NCBI RefSeq assembly: GCF_024437745.1
Contig: NZ_JANFNY010000037.1
Coordinates: 1-46,831 of the forward strand
Direction: 5' to 3'
Origin: Roseomonas sp. GC11
GTDB taxonomy: Bacteria; Pseudomonadota; Alphaproteobacteria; Acetobacterales; Acetobacteraceae
Length of the DNA: 46,831 nt
How positions within the stretch are numbered: the stretch's first letter is position 1; every line of letters starts with the position of its first letter. The position numbers were made by a program, and so were the translations under genes. Below, piece after piece: positions 1 to 8,125 of this stretch. The notes beneath the pieces are model-generated. The model ran no database searches. It worked only from the letters and a program-made list of their open reading frames with translations, and was not told the DNA's origin.

Positions 1-510
1 GGACGCATCGGCTAGCGTGGGACTGCGGGGCGCGAACCCCCGCATTCCCCGGCGCCCCCGGGAAGAACCTAGGCCACCGGGGGGGGCCTGCCCCGCCCCC
101 GCCCCTCGCCGGGCGGCCGCAGCCTGCCTCGCTCGCCGAGGTCCGGAGCCTCGGGCGCCGGTGACCCGGCCGGGTTCCAGCCCAGCCGAGGTAGCGGCGA
201 GGTAGCCGCTACCCATGGTGGGGAAACGCCCCCGGACGCATCGGCTAGCGTGGGACTGCGGGGCGCGAACCCCCGCATTCCCCGGCGCCCCCGGGAAGAA
301 CCTAGGCCACCGGGGGGGGCCTGCCCCGCCCCCGCCCCTCGCCGGGCGGCCGCAGCCTGCCTCGCTCGCCGAGGTCCGGAGCCTCGGGCGCCGGTGACCC
401 GGCCGGGTTCCAGCCCAGCCGAGGTAGCGGCGAGGTAGCCGCTACCCATGGTGGGGAAACGCCCCCGGACGCATCGGCTAGCGTGGGACTGCGGGGCGCG
501 AACCCCCGCA
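1..510. repeat. 233-bp tandem direct repeat, left part (two full units plus a 44-bp partial)
   Basis: Units start at 1, 234 and 467. The first two look identical over 233 bp, and the third matches only to about 510 before unique sequence begins. Each unit is very GC-rich and dense in small inverted repeats: TGCGGGG/CCCCGCA arms near 28-48, the 12-bp palindrome ACCCGGCCGGGT, and GGTAGCGGC/GCCGCTACC arms at 190-213. Each also carries GGTGGGGAAACG (217-228). The array continues across the circular junction with the copies at 46522-46831. Short open frames inside the unit look like GC-rich artefacts. Possible roles are packaging (cos) sequence, centromere or replication-related repeat; none is proven. 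Bases 511-600 that follow hold no gene I can support, only a CAAGGAT/ATCCTTG inverted pair near 552-585. Confidence 0.95.
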
Positions 511-600
511 TGGACACAAGGACAGCCCGCCACCGGGCAAGGAAACGACGGCAAGGATTGCTCCTGCCGCCTGCCATCCTTGGTGCCTGATGGGCGCCCG

Positions 601-876
601 TCAGCCGGGTCGCATCATCCGCGCCATCTGTTCCATCCGCTCGGCCTCGGCACGCCTGCGCTCCACCGCCTCGCTGAGCAAGTCTGGCAGCGCGGACATG
701 ACGCGGTCAGGGATGCGCCGGTCACCGTGAATCCACATCCTCACCAGTCGCGGCGTAACATCGAGATCCGCAGCCAGCGGGGACTGCCAGTCGCGGCCGT
801 AGAGCGCCCGGCCGACCTCGGTAAGGCGACTGGCGTTTCCGTCGTCGCTGTTCTCGCCCTCGTCCATCTCGTCCAT
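601..876 (-). CDS. Small phage-type helix-turn-helix protein
   Basis: About 91 residues. After an acidic N-terminus, the segment reading LTEVGRALYGRDWQSPLAA then LDVTPRLVRMWIHGDRRIP has the layout of a helix-turn-helix found widely in prophage proteins, where an RALYG-W-PLA block precedes a recognition helix with RxVRxW. A basic helical tail follows (residues about 70-91). I chose the ATG at 876 because GGTGGA lies just upstream; an upstream in-frame ATG at 903 is possible. It lies leftward of the 922-1338 gene, and the two probably share a transcript. It could be a Cro-like regulator or simply a DNA-binding accessory protein; target unknown. Confidence 0.6.
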   Translation of the reverse strand: MDEMDEGENSDDGNASRLTEVGRALYGRDWQSPLAADLDVTPRLVRMWIHGDRRIPDRVMSALPDLLSEAVERRRAEAERMEQMARMMRPG

Positions 877-921
877 GTTCCACCATCCCCGCTCGGGCAC
901 CATAGGCGTCTACCGCTCCGG

Positions 922-1338
922 TCAGCCCCGGCGCACCCCCTGCTGTTCCCGCCTCTCCATGAAGGTGCGATTGAAATTACTTAGCGCATGGGCCGTGACC
1001 CTAAGCGTGTCGCTCGACTGGTCCGCCTCTGTCATCTTCGCTCTCCCTTCGGCGCCGGGCTCAGTCCTCGGCCGCTGCCTTGGCGCCTCGAGCTCGGCGA
1101 CGGGCTCCTCTGCCCGCGCAACTGCCTCGAGGGCGTCGAGAGCGGCCTTGGCCACGTCCATCTGGCGGTGGAAGGCCCGGGCGGCCTCGTCCACGCGGAT
1201 CCAACGCTCGGACGGCACCCTGGCACCCTGGCGCATCTCGTCGGACGCGAGTTGGCCCGCCTCGTCGCGGGCGTTGCGGTGCAGCCAGTAGAAGCGCTCG
1301 TACTCGCCGCGGGTGGTCTCGATGGCGGTGCTGGACAT
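922..1338 (-). CDS. Hypothetical protein
   Basis: About 138 residues, not recognised. The N-terminal half (GEYERFYWLHRNARDEAG onward) is predicted helical and rich in charged residues. The middle is Ala/Glu-rich with a likely coiled coil, and the C-terminal stretch is basic. I chose the ATG at 1338 because GGGAG precedes it; the open frame extends further upstream but without a better ribosome site. It is transcribed leftward ahead of the HTH gene at 601-876 and diverges from the AAA+ gene at 1575. The operator-like palindrome at 1378-1397 sits about 40 bp upstream and may control it. Confidence 0.5.
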   Translation of the reverse strand: MSSTAIETTRGEYERFYWLHRNARDEAGQLASDEMRQGARVPSERWIRVDEAARAFHRQMDVAKAALDALEAVARAEEPVAELEAPRQRPRTEPGAEGRAKMTEADQSSDTLRVTAHALSNFNRTFMERREQQGVRRG

Positions 1339-1377
1339 CTCTGCTCTCCCGGGGCGGTAGGTTTGGGTGCCGCCTTT

Positions 1378-1397
1378 TGTTCCTAATGATAGGAACA
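1378..1397. promoter_or_regulatory. Perfect inverted repeat, candidate operator
   Basis: TGTTCCTA and TAGGAACA form perfect 8-bp arms around ATGA, in the divergent gap between the leftward gene at 922-1338 and the rightward AAA+ gene at 1575. The AT-rich arms stand out in this GC-rich sequence. No second copy was noticed. The binding protein is unknown; the HTH protein at 601-876 is an obvious candidate by proximity only. Confidence 0.5.
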
Positions 1398-1574
1398 CTG
1401 AATCACCGATCGCAAGGGAATTGAACTTGGCGGAGCCATCTTTGTCGGGTAGTAGGGTTCTGCACCCGACATGAGCCGACAAATGCCTCTTCTCCATCCC
1501 ATACGCCCCTCGAGTGCTACCGAGGACTGACCGGGGACGGGCGCCGTCCCTGCCGCACGCAGAGGGGGATGGTG

Positions 1575-3167
1575 ATGGGCACGAGCGACGAAATCGGCGA
1601 GGGGCTCGAGCGCGAGGACGTGGAGACCGAGGCGGCCAATGAGGCTGTGAGGCGGCGCCCGTGGCTTGCGTGGACGGCGGGCGAGGTTCGGGCGCGAGAC
1701 CCTCTCTCGCTGTGGCGCACGCTGCCGCCTTCTGCGATGTGGGACGCCTTCCGGCCGGTCCTGGACGAGATGCGTCTCAACGTGGCCAACCTGCTCGCCC
1801 GAACTGAAGTCGCGCAGCCGGGCGGGGTATACGAAGCCGAGGTGACGGCCGCGCGGCTGGGCGACGCCATCGCTTGGCGCCAGTGCGCACGCCTGGCGAG
1901 GCAGGGCGCACACTGGAGTGGCGGCGACAAAGGGCCGATGGCGCACCAGCGGGCGGTCGACCTGCGTGCGACGTGCTTCTGGATGGCCATCGCGCAGGGG
2001 GATGCGTGGAGCCACGTCCCCCTGCTCTCGATGCTTGCCGACGTCGACTATGCCGACCGCCCCGAACACTACGCCGAGCTGCTCTCGCAGATCGCTGGCG
2101 ATCTGCCGGACACGTCCGACCCCGCCGCCGGTGCAATCGCGCTCGGCCTGCCGCGCCTGCCACGCACTGAGGCAAAGACGGACTGCAGGACGGCGGACGA
2201 GGCACCTGCGCGCGTCACCGGCGCCGAGGCATTGCGGGCGGCGTTGGATGATACGGCGCCGAAGGGGACGAGGGCGAAGGTGCTTGTCGCCGGGGATATC
2301 TCGAACCTGCCCTCGCACATGCGGCGAGTGGGCGAGGCTCTCAGGGAGCCTCTGGCCATCCGCGAGTGGCCGGACCCGGAGTGCCTGCGCGAGCGACTGA
2401 CCGCCGAGTTCCCCTGGTGTGCGGATGTCATCGCTCGGATCTGCATGGACATCCATCTCGCCCGCCGCATCGGCGGGAAGGCGTTCAGGCTCGCGCCCAC
2501 CGTCTTCGTGGGGGCGCCCGGCGCAGGCAAGAGTAGGCTGGCGCTGCGGATGGCCGAACTCGTTGCTGCGGAGCGCGGGCCGCGCTTCGCCACGGCCACC
2601 GGCGCCGGGATGTCGGACAACAGGATGCTGGCTGGGACGGCCCGCGGCTGGGCCACTGCTGAACCGGGGTGGGTCAGCCGCACCATGAGCGAGACCATGT
2701 GCTCGAACCCGGTGCTACTTGTCGATGAGCTCGACAAGATTGGCGGCGGCGACGCCAACGGCAGGGCACAGCACACGTTGATCTCGCTTACCGAGGCGAC
2801 AACGGCGCGCCGCTTCAGTGACGAGGGCCTGGGCGCTGTCATCGACGCCAGCCGGTGCACGTGGATCTTCACCGCAAACGACAGGAAGGGCATCGACCCG
2901 GTTCTGCGCGCCCGGCTGCGTTTCCTTTCGGTGCCCCTTCCGCGCCCGCAGGACTTCCCTGTGCTGATCCACGGCATCTGCCGCGACCTTGCGGCAGAGT
3001 TCGGCGGCGCCGGTCCGGACGCCTTGCCCGAGCTGATGCCGGAAGTCGCCGCCGCCCTGGAGCGCGGGTTCCGGGACGGGCGCCTGTCCGCCCGAGGGCT
3101 GGCGAAGCTGGTCCGGCGCGCCATCGAAGGCGCCGCCGAGGCCGAGGCCGCCCAGCCCCGGCACTGA
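1575..3167 (+). CDS. Lon-like AAA+ ATPase
   Basis: About 530 residues. The C-terminal half is an AAA+ module: Walker A GAPGAGKS near residue 313, Walker B LLVDELDK near 381, sensor-1 FTAND near 431, then an arginine-rich stretch (VLRARLRFLSVPLP) that can supply the arginine finger. The motif spacing resembles the ATPase domain of Lon. The N-terminal 300 residues have no motif I recognise, and no Lon Ser-Lys protease domain follows, so this is an ATPase alone. Its job could be remodelling a protein or DNA complex. I prefer the ATG at 1575, six bases after GAGGGGG. It ends 4 bp before the convergent tail-like gene. Confidence 0.8.
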   Translation: MGTSDEIGEGLEREDVETEAANEAVRRRPWLAWTAGEVRARDPLSLWRTLPPSAMWDAFRPVLDEMRLNVANLLARTEVAQPGGVYEAEVTAARLGDAIAWRQCARLARQGAHWSGGDKGPMAHQRAVDLRATCFWMAIAQGDAWSHVPLLSMLADVDYADRPEHYAELLSQIAGDLPDTSDPAAGAIALGLPRLPRTEAKTDCRTADEAPARVTGAEALRAALDDTAPKGTRAKVLVAGDISNLPSHMRRVGEALREPLAIREWPDPECLRERLTAEFPWCADVIARICMDIHLARRIGGKAFRLAPTVFVGAPGAGKSRLALRMAELVAAERGPRFATATGAGMSDNRMLAGTARGWATAEPGWVSRTMSETMCSNPVLLVDELDKIGGGDANGRAQHTLISLTEATTARRFSDEGLGAVIDASRCTWIFTANDRKGIDPVLRARLRFLSVPLPRPQDFPVLIHGICRDLAAEFGGAGPDALPELMPEVAAALERGFRDGRLSARGLAKLVRRAIEGAAEAEAAQPRH

Positions 3168-3171
3168 TGCC

Positions 3172-3834
3172 TCATCCGCGGGCGGGCGCCCGGGCGACGA
3201 TGCGGAGCATCTCCCGTCGGACGAGGTGCGGGAGAACCCGCTCGGCGGCCGCGCGGCCGGTGCGGACGAAGTCCATCCGCCTGGGGTAGCGGGCCTGCTG
3301 CTCCAGTGCGACGAGCAGGACGAGGCGTCCGCGACCAGCCCTGCCCCGAACGCGCCGATAGACGCCGTACTGTCCCTGGCCGCCGCCCCAGCGGCCCCCT
3401 GGGCGCCCGACGAAGACTGACTTCTGCTTCAGCAGCCTGGGGATGGTGCCCCGGTTGAGGCCGCCGTAGCCGTTGGTCTTCTGCCGAACGGGGACGGCCC
3501 AGCTCTTCCGGCCAATGTCTGCGGGGCGCGCCACACCGCCGCGCTCCTGGCGGGCGCCGATGTTGTTCAGCCGCGCCTGGAATGCGGGGTCTCGGTGTCC
3601 AAGGAAAACCGTGGCGGTGGCCGTAGGCGCGGGAGACGCCTTCTTGACCTGCACCGCGCGTATGACCGCAGGCGTCGGTCGGTCGAAGACGCGAGCCATG
3701 TGCTCCTGGATCTTCTCCTTGGCCGAGAACGCCGCATCGTTCGCCGCGGACGCTGCGGCGGCCGGGAGCGCAGCCCTGAACGCCCGCAGGCGGGCGCCGG
3801 TGGCCGGGGTCATCCTGAGGGTCGCGCCGATCAT
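3172..3834 (-). CDS. Phage virion assembly / minor tail protein (gpZ-like)
   Basis: About 220 residues. The phrase FDRPTPAVIRAVQVKKA, a variable middle with NKYG-like GYGGLNRGTIPRLL, a Gly/Arg-rich loop, YGVYRR, and a C-terminal YPRRMDF followed by a helical tail match a family of phage head-tail or tail-completion proteins of the gpZ/HK97-gp10 type. In lambda-type gene order this protein would lie between the gpFII-like and gpU-like genes (about 37.7 kb here). That position is empty and this gene sits alone some 3 kb past the circular junction. It is isolated among non-structural genes and convergent with the AAA+ gene. The family assignment is from remembered motif layout. Confidence 0.6.
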   Translation of the reverse strand: MIGATLRMTPATGARLRAFRAALPAAAASAANDAAFSAKEKIQEHMARVFDRPTPAVIRAVQVKKASPAPTATATVFLGHRDPAFQARLNNIGARQERGGVARPADIGRKSWAVPVRQKTNGYGGLNRGTIPRLLKQKSVFVGRPGGRWGGGQGQYGVYRRVRGRAGRGRLVLLVALEQQARYPRRMDFVRTGRAAAERVLPHLVRREMLRIVARAPARG

Positions 3835-4132
3835 GCCCTGACCCTACGCGCCCCCCTTTGACTGCTCCGAGCGGCACGGTAGCTGTTCAGGTGCGGGGGA
3901 ACAGGTTCTGGTCCGAACCATGACCCGCCACGCTTGGCCATGTCCTGTGCTGGGGCGCAGCCCTCTTTCTACGGAATTAGGATATCAGGTTCGTTTTCAA
4001 CCTAAGGCATTGGGAAACATACGCTTTGTTCTCGACAAGGAAAACGCCAGGAACCTTGTCTTCTTGCATCCGGATCTAGGACACTGAGGCTACCCCACCG
4101 GCGAACCCCCGCCGGGACTAGAGAGCAGCCCG
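3835..4132. promoter_or_regulatory. Divergent intergenic region
   Basis: About 300 bp between the leftward virion gene and the rightward 4133 gene. It is noticeably less GC-rich than its surroundings around 3965-4060. It holds two small inverted repeats: GGTTC/GAACC arms near 3904-3919 and AGGTT/AACCT arms near 3990-4003. These look like promoter or operator territory for one or both flanking genes. I could not define -35/-10 boxes confidently and see no gene here. Confidence 0.4.
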
Positions 4133-5848
4133 ATGTCCAGCACCACGAAGCAGCGCCACATGCGCCCGCGTGCGCGCACCGCCCCCGATGGGCCCGGCGC
4201 GTGGCCCGGCGCGACGTACCCCGACTGCTCTGTGTCCCCGTCGCTGACGGACGCCGCCACACTGGCCGACTACGTGGTCCCCGTCGACCCACGCCTTCTC
4301 CTTGGCGCCCCGCCGTCTTGGACGCCGTCCCAGCTGGCCGTGTCGTTGGCGCTGGCGGGGATGTGGATGCTTGGCGCCAAGGATTGCTCGGCGCGCTGGT
4401 TCGCCATCCGGTGCAACGTTTCGGGCAAGGAGATGCGGGCAGCTCTCGCAACCGCCGCCCGCGGCCCGGGTCGCCCCGCAGCCCGCCTTGAGAGCAACCG
4501 AGTCATCCTCGAGCGCGCGGAGCAGCAGCTCCGCACCCCGGCAGCGTACTGGCGCCTCGACGTCGGCCTGCTGGCAAGGACCCGCACCGCGCAGGATGCC
4601 CGTGCCTGGCTTCTGTTTGGGCAGGCCGCCGCGTCCAAGCGCAAGGATTTCACGCTCCACATGACCGCCGCCGAGGCCCGGCAGGCGCTCGCGCTCCGCC
4701 ACGGCGTGGATCCGATGCCGGTGCTGCGCAAGGCAGTCGCGGACTTGGCCGAGCACTTTTCTGGCCACCGGCTGCAGGCCGCCGAGACCCCCGACGGCGT
4801 GGTGCTCGCGGCGCCAAGGACGGCGTTCAGGACCAGGTGGATGCCACCGCACGTCCTCAGCCGCTTCGGCATCTTCGACGGCCAGCTCGGCTTCGCCGGT
4901 CTGGATCTCGGTGTGGGTCGGACAGAGAGCATGCGGGCGTGGCTGGGCGCCCGCGAGGAACACGGCCTGCGTGGCCACTTCGGTGCGGCCAAGAACCTAT
5001 GGCTCGCTGTCGTCTCTGCGGCAGCTGAGAGCATCGAGAGCCCGGTGCCTGGGTTCTCCACCGAGCAGCTGCGGGCCGCGCTCATCAAAGTCGGACCGGC
5101 GAAGGCTTTTGACTCTTTCGTGGCGCACCTGGTCAAGCAGTCGGGCGCCACACCGAGCTCACCGGCGCCGCTGCCGTGGATGATCGGCGCCAAGGATTCG
5201 AAGGTCCTCGCGGCGGCCCGCCTCGCGCGGGCCAAGGGGGAGCCAAGGATTGACGTCGGCCCCATCACGTTGGTGCCGTACGTCGCGCCGTACGGACCGC
5301 CGGTGATCGTGGACGGCACATACCTCGAGCGCGCCATCCGAGATTGCCTCGAGGGCCACGATGCCGCCGCAGTGCCTGAGGCCACCACGCTCATCCGCCG
5401 GTGGATATCGATCATGTGGCAGCCGACTGAGAACACGGTCATTACGCAGGATCAGAGGACCGCGCGCCGAGACATGTTTGACACCTTCGCGCTTCGCGGG
5501 GTCGTTCTAGGCGCGTGGGATAGCCACCAGGCGGAACTGCGCCCGCTTTACGACGCCTGGACCGAGGCCGAGGGGGGAGCCGACGCCGTGTGGGGAATAG
5601 TGCGGAGTGTGGAAAGCATCTGGTTCGACGCGGTCCTCGAAGCATCCGCTCGGATGCCTGGGCGCGAGATCCGGACCATCAGATACGCCGCCTCTACTAC
5701 TCGGCAGCCAGTGACGGCGAAGGTCCGCGCCGAGCGGCTTGCCAGAGTAGACGTGAACCGGGCCCGGCTGGCTGCGCGAGCCGCGGCCAAGGCTGCGGGG
5801 ATTGAGGAGCCGCCTCTCTACGTGAACGGCAAGAAGGCTCTTTGGTGA
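4133..5848 (+). CDS. Large hypothetical protein, possible replication-type winged-helix protein
   Basis: About 571 residues, not firmly recognised. The block around residues 140-205 (YWRLDVGLLARTRTAQDARA, then FTLHMTAAEARQAL and PVLRKAVADLAEH) has the rhythm of the second winged helix of Rep_3-type plasmid initiators, with a hydrophobic strand, a short helix, a sheet and a helix ending in an Ala-Asp-Leu-Ala turn. The C-terminus is basic and Ala-rich (residues about 520-571). Translation starts at ATG 4133, preceded by GAGAGCAG. It lies rightward of a divergent regulatory gap and upstream of the 5999 gene. If it is an initiator, the element has two; it could equally be an unrelated phage early protein. 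The AAGGATT heptamer occurs four times inside it. Confidence 0.55.
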   Translation: MSSTTKQRHMRPRARTAPDGPGAWPGATYPDCSVSPSLTDAATLADYVVPVDPRLLLGAPPSWTPSQLAVSLALAGMWMLGAKDCSARWFAIRCNVSGKEMRAALATAARGPGRPAARLESNRVILERAEQQLRTPAAYWRLDVGLLARTRTAQDARAWLLFGQAAASKRKDFTLHMTAAEARQALALRHGVDPMPVLRKAVADLAEHFSGHRLQAAETPDGVVLAAPRTAFRTRWMPPHVLSRFGIFDGQLGFAGLDLGVGRTESMRAWLGAREEHGLRGHFGAAKNLWLAVVSAAAESIESPVPGFSTEQLRAALIKVGPAKAFDSFVAHLVKQSGATPSSPAPLPWMIGAKDSKVLAAARLARAKGEPRIDVGPITLVPYVAPYGPPVIVDGTYLERAIRDCLEGHDAAAVPEATTLIRRWISIMWQPTENTVITQDQRTARRDMFDTFALRGVVLGAWDSHQAELRPLYDAWTEAEGGADAVWGIVRSVESIWFDAVLEASARMPGREIRTIRYAASTTRQPVTAKVRAERLARVDVNRARLAARAAAKAAGIEEPPLYVNGKKALW

Positions 5849-5998
5849 ACCGCCCGAGAAGAAAGACAATCAGTCAAGGATAAAGCGCCCCGGCGCCTTG
5901 CGATCGGAAGTTGGATTTACCCACGTCGCCTATGGGTATGTCGAAAGGTCGAAAGAACCGCACGACACACCCCCTGAACCCCCAGGGGAGCGACGTTC

Positions 5999-6748
5999 AT
6001 GCCAGACTTCAAGAGCGCCTATGCAGCATCGTGGGCACAGGCAGCCGCCCGCGAGATACGGATTGCCGCCGAGATCGCCAGCGCGACCGGCATAGCCCTC
6101 GAACCCTATGGCCTCGGTGCCGGGACGGCAGGCCGGATAGAGGGCTACTCCAGGGACTACGGAGATAGGGCCGGGTCGGCAGACTACCGGAGCCGCTGTG
6201 GGCGTCTCCACATCGAGGTCACCGGTCCCCTCAAGCCCGTCTCCCCCCTCGCCGACCTGTGGGTGCGGCCGGACAAAATCATCGCCGCGGCGGATGAGTT
6301 CGAGGAGACCGGCGCCGCCACCATCCTCGCCCACAACACGCCGACGCCTGGCAGCTCTGTCGGCATCACCCGCCTCGTACGCCTCGACGCCGGGCTACTC
6401 GCCCGTTGGCGTGCCGGGGCACTCCGGACCGTCGTGGCGCGGCCCCGCGGGTTCGTGGAGATCTACATCGCCATCTCCGCCGCAGACCCAGCCATCCTGT
6501 CCCTGCGGGACGGCTGCGCGGCCCTGCGGCGGGAGTTGGCACCCCGCCCTCTCTCTCCATGGCTGGCGCCGCGCCGGTTCGCGCCACCGGCGGCCGCCGT
6601 GTCCCGCCCCGCGCCCCGGCTGGTCCCGGCCGCCGCGCCGCGTGCACCGGCTCCGGTCATCGTCGCGGCGCCCGGCCGGATTCCCGGCGCCCTACCCCGC
6701 CCCGCCAGGTTCAACCCGTTCAGGCAGCGGGAGCGCGTCGCCGCCTGA
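5999..6748 (+). CDS. Hypothetical protein, possible nuclease-like N-terminal domain
   Basis: About 249 residues. The first 165 look folded: an acidic and hydrophobic mix containing RLHIEVTGPLKPVSPLADLW followed by VRPDK near residues 68-92. A strand-acid-Val pattern of this sort can be part of a PD-(D/E)xK nuclease core, but this is only a weak resemblance. The C-terminal 85 residues are Pro/Ala/Arg-rich and probably disordered. It follows the 4133 gene in the same direction after a 150-bp gap. Its last 57 bp overlap tail-to-tail with the repA-like gene on the other strand. Confidence 0.55.
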   Translation: MPDFKSAYAASWAQAAAREIRIAAEIASATGIALEPYGLGAGTAGRIEGYSRDYGDRAGSADYRSRCGRLHIEVTGPLKPVSPLADLWVRPDKIIAAADEFEETGAATILAHNTPTPGSSVGITRLVRLDAGLLARWRAGALRTVVARPRGFVEIYIAISAADPAILSLRDGCAALRRELAPRPLSPWLAPRRFAPPAAAVSRPAPRLVPAAAPRAPAPVIVAAPGRIPGALPRPARFNPFRQRERVAA

Positions 6749-7678
6749 TGGCGCGCCGAGGTCAAGTGAGCCCTGCTTCGGTAGGGCGTGCTTGTAGTGG
6801 ACCCTGTAGACCTTCTTGCGCCCGTCCCCGAGGGCTTCAAGGCGCCAGCTCCCGAGGCCACCGGCGGCCACCAAATCGTCGAACGCATGGGCGAGGTCCT
6901 CGCGGAACCTCGCCCGCTGCTTCGAGGGCAAGGCGTCGAAATCCCGTCCGACCAGCTCACCCAATGTGTCCAGCCCTACCCAGTGGTGGTTCGGCTGTGA
7001 GTCGATGTGCGGCCACCACGCACGCGCGAAGTCGCTTCGCAAGCGGAAGTACACGTCCGCGTTGAGGCTCACGAGATGCTTGGCTTCAAAGGCGCGACGA
7101 ACCCACTCGCCGTACGCCACGCGAACCCTGGCGTCCAGGCTAGGGCCATCCCACTCGATTGACCCGATGATGCCGTCCGACCAACCTGCCGCAGGCAGGC
7201 GCCCAGCTTTCATCGCAGTCTCGTATGCGTCGTAGGAACCAGTGAACACCCTCAGGCTCGTCTCACGCAACTCCTCGCAGATGCGGAGCGCCGTGAGCAG
7301 GTTGTTCACGTGCGTGCTGATGCCGGATGCACGCAGGATCTCCCGCCATGTCGTCTCGGTTCGATACACGGCACCCGCAGGCTTGCCATCGGGCCCGACT
7401 ATTTCGAATCTCCGGGCGCGCAGACGGAACAGCGCGACCAGCATGTCCCTGTGTTTGGTGCCCAGTTCCCGCCCGCGAACCTCGATGACTGCGTAGGGGC
7501 GAACGGCGACGATGCGTGTCGTCCGCTCTTCAGAAAGCCCGTTGCTCCGGGCTGAAAAGGCAGCCGCTCGGGCAAGCTTCGAGGGCATGACAGCCGGTGC
7601 CTTGCGCCCCCTCATGTTGCGCTTCGTGCGCTCAAGCCTGTCGAGCCGGGCGTGTTCTGCGGCGGTAAGCTCAGCCAT
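6692..7678 (-). CDS. repA: Plasmid replication initiator protein (RepA-like)
   Basis: About 328 residues. The protein has two winged-helix-like halves: residues about 60-150 (VIEVRGRELGTKHRDMLVAL, then WREILRASGI), and residues about 200-300 with VSLNADVYFRLRSDFARAWW, SQPNHHWVGLDTLGELVGRD and RFREDLAHAFDDLV. The second half is typical of iteron-binding initiators. The C-terminal tail is Gly/Pro-rich. The gene is flanked by a cluster of GGGGGTAGA iterons, and the first iteron (7680-7694) overlaps its ribosome-binding region, implying autorepression. It runs leftward out of the origin and overlaps the convergent 5999 gene. Replicon type was not determined. Confidence 0.75.
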   Translation of the reverse strand: MAELTAAEHARLDRLERTKRNMRGRKAPAVMPSKLARAAAFSARSNGLSEERTTRIVAVRPYAVIEVRGRELGTKHRDMLVALFRLRARRFEIVGPDGKPAGAVYRTETTWREILRASGISTHVNNLLTALRICEELRETSLRVFTGSYDAYETAMKAGRLPAAGWSDGIIGSIEWDGPSLDARVRVAYGEWVRRAFEAKHLVSLNADVYFRLRSDFARAWWPHIDSQPNHHWVGLDTLGELVGRDFDALPSKQRARFREDLAHAFDDLVAAGGLGSWRLEALGDGRKKVYRVHYKHALPKQGSLDLGAPSGGDALPLPERVEPGGAG

Positions 7679-8060
7679 GATTCTACCCCCGCGGTTACGG
7701 CCTCACGTCGACCTACCACGGCTGTGGATGACTGTCTGTGGAAAAGGGAAAGCTGGGGGTACAGTCGCGGAAAGCTGGGGGCAGAATAGGTGAATGCTGG
7801 GGGTAGATACGCCCCCTCAAGTGACTGTTTTACAACGAGCTTCGGCCCATAGACTCTTATGATTAGACAAAAGAAAGACCTCTCCTGGGGACATTGGGCT
7901 GGGGATAACTGGCTCGGGAAGCAGCTCTGGAGTGAAGCGGGCTCCAACCGAATCGGCAAGTAATTGGTTGTGATCGGTTTTTTCGTGAATGCCGGGGGTA
8001 GAATGCGTGGAAGGATGGGATGACGAGACAGTGCGCCACCCATCAATCTACCCCCGCGAT
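7679..8060. other. Candidate plasmid replication origin with iterons
   Basis: A gene-free stretch of about 445 bp with at least six copies of an approximately 17-bp repeat, consensus GAATGCTGGGGGTAGAAT. Plus-oriented copies lie at about 7748-7763, 7769-7786, 7791-7807 and 7986-8003; inverted copies lie at 7680-7694 and 8043-8060. Two boxes one mismatch from the DnaA consensus lie near 7719-7727 (RC TCATCCACA) and 7736-7744 (RC TTTTCCACA). AT-rich segments at 7850-7880 and 7955-7990 could be the melting region. The arrangement of repA, iterons, DnaA-like boxes and AT-rich DNA is classic for an iteron-controlled theta origin. Just beyond it, 8061-8125 carries two TTGGGTGA repeats and the ribosome site of the next gene. 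Confidence 0.75.
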
Positions 8061-8125
8061 TCCGCCGGGTTCCGCTGTCTTGCAAGGGTTTGGGTGACGC
8101 TTGGGTGAGACCCAGGAGGCACCCC

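Noticed and set aside
1-77. True biological terminal direct repeat of a linear phage genome
   Set aside because: The 77-bp match lies inside a tandem repeat and equals a common assembler k-mer length, so an assembly overlap is more likely.
17-438. Short open frames inside the 233-bp repeats
   Set aside because: Low-complexity Arg/Pro/Ala frames present in both strands of a repeat; no ribosome sites.
1-510. CRISPR array
   Set aside because: Units are 233 bp, contiguous and identical with no spacers, and no cas genes are present.
2069-3877. 602-codon open frame on the minus strand opposite the AAA+ gene
   Set aside because: GC-rich shadow frame with low-complexity Arg/Pro/Ala sequence; the AAA+ gene and the gpZ-like gene explain the same DNA.
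4270-5442. 390-codon minus-strand frame opposite the 4133 gene
   Set aside because: The plus-strand frame is longer, has a ribosome site and more natural composition; this one is Ser/Arg/Ala-rich.
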